Of a stretch of DNA of 64,000 nucleotides, positions 28,377-41,188 are shown one piece after another. The first letter of the stretch is position 1. The number at the start of each line of letters is the position of its first letter. The notes under the pieces were generated by a model. It searched no databases, had not been told where the DNA came from, and saw only the letters and a program-made list of their open reading frames with translations. The position numbers were made by a program, and so were the translations under genes. This DNA comes from Galbula dea. Lineage: Eukaryota > Chordata > Aves > Piciformes > Galbulidae. The stretch is from contig VWZX01010273.1 of NCBI GenBank assembly GCA_013399015.1, forward strand, positions 6,847,950 through 6,911,949, written 5' to 3'.

Positions 28377-30648
28377 CCCTTTTTTCCACACCTCCCCCCC
28401 TTTTGTAATTAACTTTTGGTAGAGAAAAGGCTTTCATTTTAATCATACAACTGGTCAACACAAGATCTACCAGTTGTCCTTCTCTGGATGCACCACAGCT
28501 GCTGTATTTGTGACCTGTATTACAGACCCTGGGCTCCATAAGTTTCCTGGCTCCCCAAAACCTAGCCTTTCACTTTCACCTTCTCTGTAGCACCATTTAC
28601 CTGTTCCCTTTTCCCATGACAGATGCTGTGGCTTGATGGCCACTGTGTGCCACAGGGTCCCTACCCACTTATGGCTCAGCATCTGCTCAAGAAGCAGCAG
28701 AGCCTCAGACCCACTTGTACAGAAGCAGCTGAAACTGCTTAAGGGTTAAACAAAACAAACCAGATTTAAAATGTCTTTGACACACCAGAGCAATGCAAAC
28801 AATTCCTGAGCAGTTTAATGCTGTTTTTCCTCAAGATCCCTGACATCCCTATATAAATCTGAATAAAATGATTTTCTACATCTTCTTCACTATATCCATT
28901 ACCTCAGGACTCAACACCCTCCAGATCAGAGTCCTCTAAGTTCTTCATATGGGTCTTCTAGTGAATCAAGTTTTCTCCTGTATTCCCAAAATGGATGGGG
29001 AGGTGGGGGGGGGACACACCACATACATATCATATCACCATTTATTGCATGGATTTCTCTCTCTTTTGGTGCTGGAACATGCAATGGAGACAAATTGCTA
29101 CAAGGATCATCATACTGTAAAGTTAATGATGCTGACCCAGCAGGAACACTTTTTTTCTCTCCTACTGGTCAGCTTTTAAGTCAGATTCTGCTGCAATTAG
29201 TGGTCAACAACATGTCATTAGGCTTTTCTTTAACCCATCTACAAATGAGATGAAGTTCTATTTTCAAATTAAAGTAGTTAGAAGTGAAGACTCTAGAAGT
29301 GCAGTTTATGAGGCACTCAAACTCTAAGCTACCTCCTAGAGAGGCTGTCCTAAAGAGAGACTGTTCCTTTCAGCCCTGCTCCTACCCAACCCTCCCTCCA
29401 CAAATTCAAAGATACACAGACTCCTGCCCCCAAATCTGGAATGTGAGCACACAAGGAGCTCTTGGAGGCTGATAGACTGGAGAGAGAGTGAAGTGATTAA
29501 AGACAGAGAGTGAACTATACTCATATGATCTCATCCTGGCTTACAAATGATCAGCTTATTCTTGGCAAATTATGAAAGGTAAAAAAGCAAAGCTCTATGT
29601 AAACAAGATAATAAATGATGTCCAACACAGTTCAAAAGAATGCAACTCTAACATGCAAGAGCATTTGTTGAAGGGGAGACAGCATCTCCACTCCTTCCAT
29701 GTGACCAAAAGTCCCAACAGGCTCAGAGCAGGATTTTCATTGCCATTCTGGAGGAGTGAAGAGGGTTTTTTTTCTTATAACAGCAATGATTGTAATCTAT
29801 TCAAATGCAAGTTACTCACACAAGGACTGACAGTTACAAGACTGAATTTCTTTGGAGCCATAATTATTTATGACATTTTATTACAACAACTCCAAAACAT
29901 ATGGTTACCTTATTAGAAATTAAAATTTACTTTCCTATAAATCTCTGCATGGCATTACACTAAAAGAACTAAAGTTACTCCAGGGGCTGGCAAATAATTT
30001 CTCTTTCCAAGGTTTGGTAGTTGGAATATGAATTTAAATGAATTCACTTGTAAATACAAAAGCAGTTTTGATAACACAAATAATACATCTAGAGCCCAAT
30101 GGCACAAACACCACTTTCCAATGAACCTTCTTACTATGACAATTTGAACATTTTGTTTGAAAACTTTCTGGCCACTAGCAAATGTAAAAACTCTGCCTTT
30201 GGACATCTGCATTTCCTTGGCAGGGGGAAGGTCTATTTTCTCCTTAATTCAGTCTCCTCCACTAGCAGCTCATAGCATGAGGAAACTGCAGTCTCATTTA
30301 TTAGAGTCCATAAACCCACAAATGCAGGAGATTGATTGACAAGTGCCAGCCTTCTGATTATGTTAGAGGAGATGGATTTGAGTTCATGCAATGGTTAAGG
30401 GCAACATTTCACTTTAAAAGTCTTTCTCTACTAAAACAGCAGGCAGGACAAATGGATTGTTTGCATTGTATCACCAGGAGAAGGTTCCCTGATAAACAGG
30501 ATTACATACATCAGTGCAAGTCTAAAACTGACACTCTCTCAGGTAATTAAAGTCTTTAACAGTAGGTTAACAAGTGTATATCACAGTAACTGTGAACTTA
30601 AAAAAACCCAAAACCTGGCCTCAGTTCTCATGTTTATGAAAAGGGGAT

Positions 30649-30740
30649 AGGATGGGCTGGGGTTGGTTTATTTGGCTTGTTTGTTTGGGGTTTTTTTTCT
30701 TGTTTTCTTGTGGCCATTGAAGGTTGGGTTTTGGTTTTCA
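30649..30740 (+). repeat. G/T-rich low-complexity tract
   Basis: About 90 bp rich in GGTTGG, TTTGTTTG, GGGGTTTT and TGGG with few A or C. Confidence 0.8.
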
Positions 30741-31827
30741 GTCTCCATGTGAGGACCTGGATCCAACTAAAACACTGCCACATACTGAGGACCACTCAAA
30801 ATTTTGCTTGCTGAGAACTGATTAAATACCATAAGATTTATAGCTGCAATTTACAGAACAGCTTCATAAACTGCTATTTAAAGCAGCCCTGTTCACCTAC
30901 ATAGACTAAAGCCACTTTATGAAAGCAGGATCATTTAAGCCCAGTCCATTTTTATCCTTTCATCCTGTCTTCCAACCCTTACAGCACTTGTTAACAGCTT
31001 GTCAAAAATGTCATCCCCCTTCCATCACCAGTTCTACTGGAAAAAACAGCTAGGTAAATATTTTTTTTTTCCTTTACAAAGTTCAAAAACTGCTTATAAT
31101 AGCCAAAAGATTAAATATTGCAGCCTGACATATGAAGGCATTAAACAAAAAAAAAAGCCAGAATGCAAAGGCAGGAAGAAATGTGCTATATGTTGATTCT
31201 TCAATTTGGTTTTTAATAAGCACATCACAGCTATGAATAACAACAAGGTCTAGAAAACCCTGAGAAACAAAAAAGGTGAATAATGTCCCATTGCATTTCT
31301 TCCTGTGATGGAATAATACATCAACAAAAGTACCTCAAGAAATAGTTCTGTTATCACAGGAAAACCATTTCAGTAGAGTGCCTGGCCCACAGCAGTACTT
31401 CAGGAAGGTCTGCAGATCATCATTTCTATATTCAAGCCTCAGTACACCTTCACACTTACCTCTCTCACAAATGGCAGCAGAATTCCTACTCCCTAGATTA
31501 ATGAATCTTACAAAGATGTTGCTCTCTAAAAACATCTTAGAAGGTAGAGACTATTGTCTGAAATATGGTATTTTAAACTCTGTAATGACAGCATGACCAC
31601 AGTGTGCCAAGGCACAACTGCAACTATGAAGTGAGCCCACAGACAGGTCATCTGAATGGTCCAGCACTGCTTGCAATCTTCAACCCATACTTATGAACAC
31701 AACAAGGGCCCTTGTGATGTTCACCATCATGCAACTGAACCTTGCAATGAAATTCATTCATCAGCCATTCATTTATACTATATTTCTGAGCAGGTTAAGG
31801 GGAGAGGTGTTGGAATGTGGTGTTTAC

Positions 31828-31956
31828 CTTCACAATATGCAGAGTCTCCTTGGGCAGACAGATAACCATTCTTGCACTCACAAGTAGCTTTTGTGTTCCA
31901 GTTTTTGCACTCTGAATTTTCACCACATTTGTGTCCCTCTGCACAGAAGTTATGGC
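31828..31956 (-). CDS. NELL1: NELL1 internal exon, EGF-like module 1
   Basis: A 129-bp exon with acceptor TTGTATTTCAG and donor GTAAACA. Two bases complete Gly, then HNFCAEGHKCGENSECKNWN, then TKATCECKNGYLSAQGDSAY, then CE, with one G left to start the Asp of the following calcium-binding EGF module. All six EGF cysteines are present in the C-x4-C-x5-C-x8-C-x-C-x12-C arrangement. The exon matches human NELL1 (GHNFCAEGPKCGENSECKNW) and not NELL2 (YDFCSERHNCMENSICRN). It is the last NELL1 exon visible; the following exon (DIDEC...) was not found between 1 and 31827. EGF modules of NELL proteins mediate receptor contacts. Confidence 0.98.
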
Positions 31957-32269
31957 CTGAAATACAAGGAACATGCAACCTGGTATTAACACATTTATTT
32001 CAAATACTCAGGTTTAATAGTTACATTGATTACATTACTCTGAAAAACTGGCAAACTACATGCCAGAAATTCTCTCTATAAACCTACCTGGTGCACAAAG
32101 CTTTTTGGATTCCTCTATCAATTCATTCTCAGTAAAACCATTTTGCCCAAAAATATACTCATATGACTGGTTGTATCATATACCATAAGATACTAGTCAG
32201 GAAACAAGAGAACTTCAAAGAAGGAAGCCATGGCTATACATCAGTCTTCTACTGAACCCACACAGGATA

Positions 32270-32479
32270 AAATCACAGAATCATTATGGTTGGAAAAGAG
32301 CTCTGAGATCCAGACCAACTGTCCACCAACACTACCATGCTCACCAGTAAACCATGTCTTTAAACACCACATCTACACATTTAACTCTTCCAGGACAGTG
32401 ATTCCACCACCTCCCTGGATAGCCTGTGCCAATGCCTGATAACACTCTTGGTGAAGAAATTCTTCCTAATACCCAGCAC
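32270..32479 (-). mobile_element. CR1 LINE 3' fragment, reverse orientation
   Basis: AATCACAGAATCATTATGGT, TGGAAAAGAGCTCTGAGATC and GAAGAAATTCTTCCTAATAC show a reverse CR1 tail of about 210 bp. It lies about 310 bp upstream (in transcript sense) of the NELL1 EGF1 exon acceptor and is sense to the gene. Confidence 0.93.
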
Positions 32480-35400
32480 GTTTTTAGAAGAGTAAAAATG
32501 AAAGGCTGCATTAGAACACCAACTATACTGGTAGTTCAAAACAACCTCATGCACTGCTTAGTGATTCTGTCAGCAAAAACCAGCTGGATTGTTTCTACAG
32601 TTTATAATTAGCCCATGCATCATGTTTTGTAGGGGACAATGTTTTCTTAATCTGTCCTTTTTCTCTTGACACAAATTCTGAGTAGCTTTGTGAACAGTTT
32701 CTTTTCTTCCATACAGAGTCATTTCTACAAACAGGATGAACTTTCCCACTTTCTTCTAGAAAGGTGCAACTGCCTGAAGTTCTTTCTTCCCAGCTTTCAA
32801 GATTTCTCAAAGATGTGTCAAAATCTCTCCCTGCTGAAGTCTAAAGCAAAAGTAATTGCAACTTTATCCCTTTAAAGGCACTTCACTGAAAGTCCTGGAA
32901 GAGATAACTAACTACCTTACACAATTTTACAAAAGGAGATTTTCCCCTCCCCCCCTCCATTGTATTTTTGATGATTTTTTTCTCTATTAATATCCAAGAG
33001 TCAATTTCTATTTGCCTGAGGTAAACAAACAGTCATTTTGGTAATAATTCTTTGCTCTGGATTTTCTCTCCTGGAAGGAAGGAAACCAGAAACCCAGACA
33101 TACCCTTAACTACTTTTATTCCAATTTGCACTTATATACATACAAGAACAGTTTCTGCCAACTCTGCCTAATCATAAAAGAGCAAACTAAATGCCCAAGT
33201 TCACTGATCCTAAACTCTCCTAACTTCCCCTAAGGACATCTAAGAAAAAAAAAAAACAACCTCAACTTGTAAGATCTAAACACCACATCCAAATTTTGGT
33301 TCATATCCCTTGCTCTGATATTCTTTAAAGAACTTTGGGTGACTTTAGCTTATACTAAATATAGTTTTCATCTACAGTAAGCAAATTTTCATAGGGTTAT
33401 CCTAAAGCTGTTCAGTAGAGGTCTTTTTAATTTCTTTTTAAATGCATACTTCAACCATCTACTAATTTAAAACTCAGGTTTTACTATTTTAGTGCACTCC
33501 AGCTTCAGGAGTCTAACCACCTAACATTGGGTTGTGAGGTCACTCTTAGGAAACTAACCCTTGTTAGCAAGGAGGACACTTTCTCAGTGTCAACATCCAA
33601 CTCTACACTTCAGATTCATTTTATTAACAACCAAGGTATCTTCCTTGTGCTCAGTTCTTTCATTGGAAGCCAACTTGAGAAAAAGAATCAATTCTGTTAA
33701 TGAAAACTGCAGATATCTCTTCTAGTCTTCATTCATTTCACAGTCTGGTAAAAACCACTCAAGTATTTCAGATACAGCCTTGTTAAGCCTGAGTGTATTA
33801 GATACTGATAAAGAAAGGGCACAGTTACACTGCCTTTAGCCATTTATGCAATCACAGTATTTGACTTCTCATTTTTGCCCTTACAATTATAATTTAAACT
33901 GAACACTGGAACCCATCTCTCCAAACTTATCCATTCAGCATCTAATTTATACTCCCCAAACAGGATTACTAGTCTGATGGCATTCTAGATAACATCCAAG
34001 AGACAACAAGTTTTCTAATGTTTTCTTTGTCACTGTTTCCCCTGAGATTATGACATCCTAGGCTATTTCCTGCTTCTTTAGAACAATAATTCTCCTTTGT
34101 ACTCATACACATTATTAGCTTTGTGTTTGACTATTATTGGTAGGTACTACTACTGAAGTAAGTATGTTAAGCCAGGTGCTATAAAAATACCACTTTTTGA
34201 TTTAGTGTGGATAGTTAGGATACTTTATTTATCTTTCCCTCTCATCCAAACCTGTCTTTCATCTTCCTCAGCATGTTTTAGTAACAATAACACAACTTTC
34301 TGTTCTAAAAAAAGATCTGGTTTAAAAATGCTGACTAAAAGTGACTCAACTTCCATTTCCCAGAGCATTTCAGAGAACTTGTTCAATACTTCTGTCAGTG
34401 GAAAGCTGAAGCCATTCCTCTCAAGAGCATGCATGGCACTACAACACTCTGTGTTTTCTTTTACAGTAAAGATGCTTCAAAAGAGCCCAAAGGTGCATAC
34501 CAAGAAAGCCTGGTTCTTGCATTGTTTGGACTTTGGTCTGCATTCTCCCCAGCTGGTTGTTTTGGAGGCAAAAAGGAAATAAAATGCTACCTACATTCAA
34601 CACCTAACTTTGCTAAATATTTGAATTCATTCTGATTCAGCACAGCAGTCAGGAATGCACACAGGGCCACTGACTGCAACACCCATGTTCATATTCCTGA
34701 CTAAAGAGGGAGGGATCAAAGCACTGATGTAAACATCAACCTACTCGTGGCCAATCTGTTACGGAACCAGTGACTTATCCTCAGACAAGCAGAATGGAAA
34801 AGAATGCAAGCATCTGAATTTTACTAATTCTTTGGTGTGAAATGGGCTATAAGGTTCCTTTAAAATAGCTACCCAGACGGCAAACCCACCCAGTGATACT
34901 GCAGGGGGATATCTCAACCTGAGCCATGGGTGGGAGCTAGCAGAGGGCATAGATGCTGACTGCCAAGGTGAAAATAACTGAATTACTGAGATTTCAGAAC
35001 ACTCAGCAAAGTCTTATCTGAGAAAGTCTGCTTCTCTCTAAATAGAAGAAATGGCTTCAAATAGAATCATCACATCTGAGCAAGCAGGTGATTGGAGAGG
35101 ATTGACAGAAGCACACGAAGTCTTACATAGTTCTGATAATCTCAACTAATTTCAGGCCAGAGCAGATGACAAAGACAAGCAACCACGAGTTAAAATCACA
35201 GATAACCACATTCAGAACAGCTGTCAGAAACCATTTTCCCCACACATACACACAGAGTCATCAATGTGCACAACAGCCCTTCAAAGTCACTCAAGACGTT
35301 CAAGATACAATTAGATACTACCACCAGGGGAAAGAAGAGTGTGTGTTTTGTTTTTTGATGGGCCTGATGACCTCTGTCCCTTCCCCAAACATTTCTGATA

Positions 35401-38400
35401 CTCTCTTCCTTCATCGAGGCTGTTGAACTAGTTACTCCAATTTCAGTTCCATTTGTAGCTTTTTAAATGGTGCCTGCCACAAAATGCACACTCCAGCTCC
35501 TCAGGAGGAGTCTCCACTTCCTGCTAACTAGTGTCAGCAGTCAGCCTAAATCCATCAGCCAAATCATATCACAGGACAGCAAATAAAAATTACTTTCTCC
35601 AGAAACCAAACAGCTCTCTCTACTTTGTGATTTCCTCACCCTCTCTCTTTTAAGGAGAGCATGACTGAAGTTACTAGGGCTATTAATGCTGTCTTTACCT
35701 CCTATAATTGTGAGCATAACAACATAAAAATTCTCTCAGGAAATTTTATTTGAATCACTCATTCAAAATAAAGAAGAAAAAAAAAATCCAGACTTTCAAA
35801 ATTATATACTGTCTTTGGCAAGGAGAAAAACAGCTAAAGGGAAAAATAAAACTTTTATGACACTATTTTTTTGGTATTAGATTTGTCCCTGGGCTATAAA
35901 AAAAATGTAGCAGGCATGCTATGAGAAAACTGAGTGATTCTCTAAAAAGTAGTAAAAAAAAGTATTTTATTACACAATGGTTCTTTGTAAAATTTTTAAA
36001 TGAACTAAGATTTCTGTTAAGCTAAAAGGAGAACTTAACAAAACTATACTGTCCTGCTAAAAAGTATAAAGTAGCCACATAGTTTAAGCAGACATTTGTC
36101 TAAAAGCACACAGATGAAGAGAAAAACTGGGAATATTCTACATAACACTCAAAGATAGATCCCATATACAGCCTGATGAGGCCCAATTTTGCATTCAGGT
36201 ACATCAAGTCACAAAATTAAGCTGTTAATGTCCAGCAGAGCTCTCCCACGCTACATCTGCCTTGCTGTACACCTTATACATTCACTTGACTGAAATCTAG
36301 AAGTTGGTTTTTAGCAATGTATTAGCTGCTGCTATACTACAGACTCCTGGATCAGACCTGAAGAAGAAAAGGTATTATTTGCTGTCTTTCCTTATCTAAC
36401 CATCTACAAACAATAATGACTATCTTGGAAGCCCTCCAGCTGTGTACATGACAGTATTCAACTCAGGCCTTTGCTGACTCACAATTTCCATCACCATAAA
36501 CACTCCAGATTTAGTTTTTCCCCTGCATCCCTCATTTTATTTGAGGCTCTTATCTGTTCTTGTGGTAGATATTACAGAGATCCCTCAAGAGGTTACAGTC
36601 TCATACCAAAGCATCATGAAGTTTCCCTGTTTCTCTGCACCTTTTTCCTTCTGTTGATTCTCCCCATTTATCCTTTCATTAAATGCAAATTCCTTTGCAG
36701 CAGCAGCTAGAGAAGCACAAGCTGCAGATCTCCTACCCTTGCCCAGTTCAGCAAAGGTATTCTGTAATTCTGCAGAACATGAAATTCAGGAGAAGTTTTC
36801 TGTTTCCACAACTAGATGCTAAAGGAAGCACAAACTAGTACAAAACCAGAACCTACCAGGCACTAGTATGCACAGAATTGTTGTTCTCATTTTACAGTAG
36901 TAGTAAATGCTTACTAATTATCCTTTTGACTAACTAAAGACCTAGCTAAGGGCTAATGCACAGAGGTGTCTGTACCATCATACATATAAAGTGAAATTTG
37001 TATATGATGTGCAAATGATCCATGTGGGCTGCCAGCAAATGCTCTGATTACCCAGGACTATATTTACTGAAATATTTCTTCCTCACTACTTTTCCTTGGA
37101 CAACAAGAGCTGAATATAGTCTCTGAAAGAGGTGGTTGTTGCAAGACAGAGAAGCACTCTACCCTTTCCCAGAAAAGGACATGTTGGCAGAGGATGGGAC
37201 CAGAAACTATGGGCTGCTTGCCCTATCAGAGGGCACCTGCTTGCATGATAAAACCCATACCAAATATGGGCTTCTTAATAAAAACCCATTTTTAACATCA
37301 CCATTCTATATATGATCAAATTATATACTACTACTTTGGGTTACCTGCAACAGAAGCAAAAATGCCAAGAAGCATATATTCTCCTTCAAGATATAAAAAG
37401 CCATTTAGGAGTGTTAACTTCAATTTATGCCTTTGTGAAGTTGACAAAATTAATCACATCTTTAAGCATAATTTACAAAAGAATTTTAAGAAGCAAAGAT
37501 GAAATACAAAAGGAGGTGGTACTCTTTTAGCAGCAGAACTGGAGTGGAAGTTTAACAGGCCAATTTGAAAGCACCATGTGTCAGGATTCATGGGAAGTGA
37601 AAGGAAAACTCCTTCCTTTGCTTCTAAAGACCATCACATAAGTAGACATATTCATGTTATTTTATAAATAATAAAACTAGTTTGGGGATGGAGAGCTAAA
37701 AAGAGTAGCCATCATTAACAATCATATAGAACTGAATAATTACAGAACTTATCTTTCATCAACTTTTTAAGCTCTCAGATTTCTACTGCTTCTAAGTAAT
37801 GAAGATAGCTTTTTTTCAGTGCTGCACTACATCAAACCAGGCCATCTGTTAAGAAGCATCATTAAGACATCGAGCCCTCTGGGGGACAAAGCAGCAACAT
37901 TTACTGCTTGCTTAAATAATTACAGATGTTTCTAGAAACTATTGGTTAAAAAAATACTCTGTATATTCTTAGACCATGATCCAACAAGCAGACTTAAACC
38001 TCCTGGCCCCTGCAACCACCTGCATATGCTTGCTCCTTAGTAAATATTTAACTGTGCAGATTTATTAACTAATATTTACTGGCTAAGGGAAAGATTCAAA
38101 GCCCCTCCATTGACATCTACAATGACACTGGAAGAACTTAGATACAGGCAAAACAAGTAGTCTGGCAGGTCACAAAAACCATCAAAGCCTGGAAATGTCC
38201 AATGCTCATCTGGCATATCTCTTGCTTGAAGTTTCTGAGGTGTATCACTGCAGGCTGACATGCAAGTCCTGCTCTGAGACCAGGCTCCCCTTAAGCTCAG
38301 CTGAGATTCAGGACCAAGAGGTGAAGAACAGGGGTACAAGACAGACATATACAGAGATTTTTCTAACACCTTCCAACCTCACTGATCACCACACACTTGA

Positions 38401-38633
38401 AGAAGAAAGCTTGTTGGAGTTCTCTAGCCTTGTGATACCTGCATTTTCCACATTTTCCTCATTTAAGGGGATTTTCTCAACTAGGGTTTTAGCTACACTT
38501 TGTTCAGTCTGGTCCAGCATGCAACTAGGATTCACCAGGATTTCATTTTTATTTTGTAATTGTCCACTTTAATTCACTAATGCCCAGGGATTTACAGGAG
38601 ACTGACCTCACAGATGGCTCACCCTACCCAGAT

Positions 38634-38769
38634 GACCCTTCTCTTCTCCAAGCTGAACTACCCCAACTCTCTTAGCCTTTCTTCACAGGAGAGGTGTTTC
38701 AGCCCTCAGATAATTTTTGTGGCCTCCTCTGGACCTGCTCCAGCAGGTGCACATCCTTCTTGTGCTGAA
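38634..38769 (-). mobile_element. CR1 LINE internal 3'-UTR-proximal fragment, reverse orientation
   Basis: CCCTTCTCTTCTCCAAGCTG, CCAACTCTCTTAGCCTTTCT, then TTGTGGCCTCCTCTGGACCT and GCTCCAGCAGGTGCACATCC are the reverse complement of the conserved CR1 segment after the ORF2 core. Both ends are lost. It lies about 235 bp downstream of the donor of the NELL1 exon at 39004. Confidence 0.88.
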
Positions 38770-39003
38770 GACTCCTCAGTCCCTTTTCTCTTTCTCTCTA
38801 ATTCAGAGCAATTACAGCTTTGTATCTGGTAAGTCTACTACCCAAAGGAATATCACAGACTGATTTTATGTGAAGGCTAATTATAGACTCAGGTTTATAG
38901 AGGCACCTAATATCCCATTAAAAAAGGAATTGCTCCTTCCTGTGTATTCCCCATTAAATCCACAACTTATTTTCCTTCCAAGCATGCACAGTCTCTGGCT
39001 TAC

Positions 39004-39103
39004 CTCTACAAACACTGCAACATTGGTTCTCTGGAAGAATGTGATCATTTTCTGAGCAGTTCAATGGTGGACAACTCTCTGTCACTTTGACTAAAACTCC
39101 ATT
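39004..39103 (-). CDS. NELL1: NELL1 internal exon, second half of VWC module 2
   Basis: A 100-bp exon with acceptor CTATTTTCAG and donor GTAAGCC. It reads NGVLVKVTESCPPLNCSEND followed by HILPENQCCSVCR, with one base (G) carried over. The CPPLNC...ENQCCxVC pattern closes the second VWC module with five cysteines. NCS is an N-glycosylation sequon shared with human. Differences from human NELL1, as I remember it, are GG to NG at the exon start, ITEM to VTES, and CCRVC to CCSVC. The carried G joins to GC at 31956 to make Gly. Confidence 0.97.
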
Positions 39104-39494
39104 CTGAAAATAGACAACATTTTTAAAATGACATTGATGAAAACATGTCCATTGGCAAATATCACATAATTTTCAATCTATAACTCCAGCAATCACTAAT
39201 AACAGCATTGATAAACTAGCAGGCAGCAAGTTACATTCATTCTTTACACTGTAACCTTCAAACTAAGATAATCTACTTGGACATTTCTATGCTCAGAGTT
39301 GAAAGAGAGCTGACTCTCACTGGTAACCTGTTTTTCTCAGAAGAGAGAAGTGCAGCAGACCTAAGGAATGCCAAACTGACTCTTCTACACTCACTGCTAC
39401 TCCTTGAGATTACCATCTTAAGGCTAAGCAGGGCCAAATCATTTTTGTCTCTTCCCAATTGTCTTTACTGGCAAGTTGCATCAGTTGCCATCAT

Positions 39495-39588
39495 GAAAAA
39501 TAATATTAAAAAGCAAAACAACCAAATAAAAATAAAACAGCAACCACACACACAAAAAAAACCCCAACCCCAAAAAGCACAACAATAA
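39495..39588 (+). repeat. A/C-rich low-complexity tract
   Basis: AAAACAACCAAATAAAAATA, CACACACAAAAAAA and ACCCCAACCCC runs. No element was recognised in front of it. Confidence 0.85.
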
Positions 39589-41188
39589 AGATAACCCCTC
39601 AGGCAACAGGATCTCTTTTTTGTGGTTTCAAAAAAGCATTTCCCTTCAGTATCACATAGCACATATCAATGACACAAGTGCCCACACAAGAACAGTGAAG
39701 TTCATGGAGCTATTAGGTCTCCTCCTGATCTCACTTCCATAAGTCAAAGGGAAGAATCCCCCACAGTTGCCTCTCCAACTGCAGCAACAAAGGTGATAAC
39801 AGAACCAGACACACTGAGCTGTCATTTACTATCATGTTATCACACTAGCAGCTGGAAGAGCTCTGGCTATAACTCATCACCCAGTCAAGCTCAGACAAGA
39901 GAACTGCAGCAGAAAGGGTAGCCTATGTCAACATATGGACAGCAAGTCTTGGCTGATGATAAATTTGATCAAAAAGATAGCAAGAAATCAAGAAGTTGTA
40001 TGGAAGCCCAATTGGTGATCAAGATGAGTCAAAAAGCAAAGGGCAAATTCAATCCAAGCTCCCACTTTCTTTAGTGAACCTTCTCATGAGGAGAAAACAC
40101 TCCCCCCCTCAAAAAAAAACCCCAATAAATTGAGAATTCTAATAACTTAGTGAGGTAAGATTTTATTTCCCTAAGTTACCCCTTTTCTGCAGAGCTTGCT
40201 TCTTGGGAAAACAAACTGAATACATTTGTAATTAATTTTTGAAGCAATTAAAATGTTTCCATGTTGAGTATTCTTTGGATTAAAATCAATTTGTTACAAA
40301 CTAGTACAGATCCAATTATAAGAATTAGAATCATTAGATTTCAGATTTTATCCACAGAGATAAGTAAGAATATTTCACACTCCAGAATTATTGCTTCAGG
40401 CAGCCTGAGGAAAATTACTAACTTTTCCTACTCAATTCACATATGTAGCCATAGAATCTGGACAGAAATAGATGTCAAAAAGACATTCCTCTGGAATAAA
40501 TAGGTCAAGCTCCAATTGTGACATACAATCCACTAAGAATGAGATCTGGAGTCAAACATTTACAACAAGATAATTAAATTTCTTGTAATTACAAAAGTAA
40601 GCACACCAAAAAAATTGGCTATAAACCAAGTCAGTGACATGCAGTGAAAATCTGAATAAACAGACAGCTCACCTCAGACAATCAGCTTTGGGAAACAACA
40701 TCAAGATTTCAGATAAGGTTATTTTGGGGGCTTTGCTGTTGTTTGGAGATTCCCCTTCCCCCCATTTGCTTTAGCTGTTATTGATCAGCCTTTCAGGAGA
40801 AAGTTCAAAATCTTATCCTTCTCTGTCACTCTAGGAACCACATTGTTCCTTATCTTCATGAAAATATTTTGGTCAAGCTTCCTGAAAGTCAGTGGAGCCC
40901 TGTCCATCTTTCTCTGACTGCCCACTGCTAGCATTAATGAAGATGAATTCACTCTTGTAGCCTTTGCTGTCAAACACTTTGTCCAGTTATGAACAGGCAT
41001 CATGTCATTTGCAGGCATTAACCCAGCAGTCAGTAGTAAATTCAGATCAGCAGTAAATTCCCAATCCAATATTTTTTTTTTTCCATTGACTTTAAAGGAA
41101 CCACATCACCATACTGGTGAAATCCACAAAACAACCACCTACTGAATGCAGAAAAGTGCACAAACACACTTGCATTTTTTGAACTCAA

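Larger units (their letters stand above)
1..31827 (-). other. NELL1: NELL1 intron (3' side of EGF-1 exon, continues past the window edge)
   Basis: More than 31.8 kb without a recognisable coding exon. It holds CR1 pieces (7634-7739, 12129-12407, 16427-16487, 18801-19174), an ancient LINE remnant (about 13930-14830) and low-complexity tracts listed separately. The remaining stretches are AT-rich, single-copy-looking sequence in which I see no conserved protein frame, RNA gene or tandem array. Scattered reading frames of 60-157 codons occur, but they show no family similarity and are expected by chance. A very large intron after the first EGF exon would fit the known giant size of NELL1 genes. 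Confidence 0.85.
31957..39003 (-). other. NELL1: NELL1 intron between VWC2 and EGF1 exons
   Basis: A 7047-bp intron with a GTAAGCC donor at the 39003 end and a TATTTCAG acceptor at 31957. It contains two CR1 fragments, both in the sense direction of NELL1: one about 310 bp upstream of the EGF1 acceptor and one about 235 bp downstream of the VWC2 donor. A C-rich run lies at about 32943-32958. Nothing else was recognised. Confidence 0.85.

Noticed and set aside
34205..34582. 125-codon plus-strand frame
   Set aside because: No domain or family pattern; open frames overlap in other phases. Treated as chance.
38195..38572. 125-codon plus-strand frame
   Set aside because: No similarity recognised; it lies in a NELL1 intron beside a CR1 fragment and has no supporting signals.
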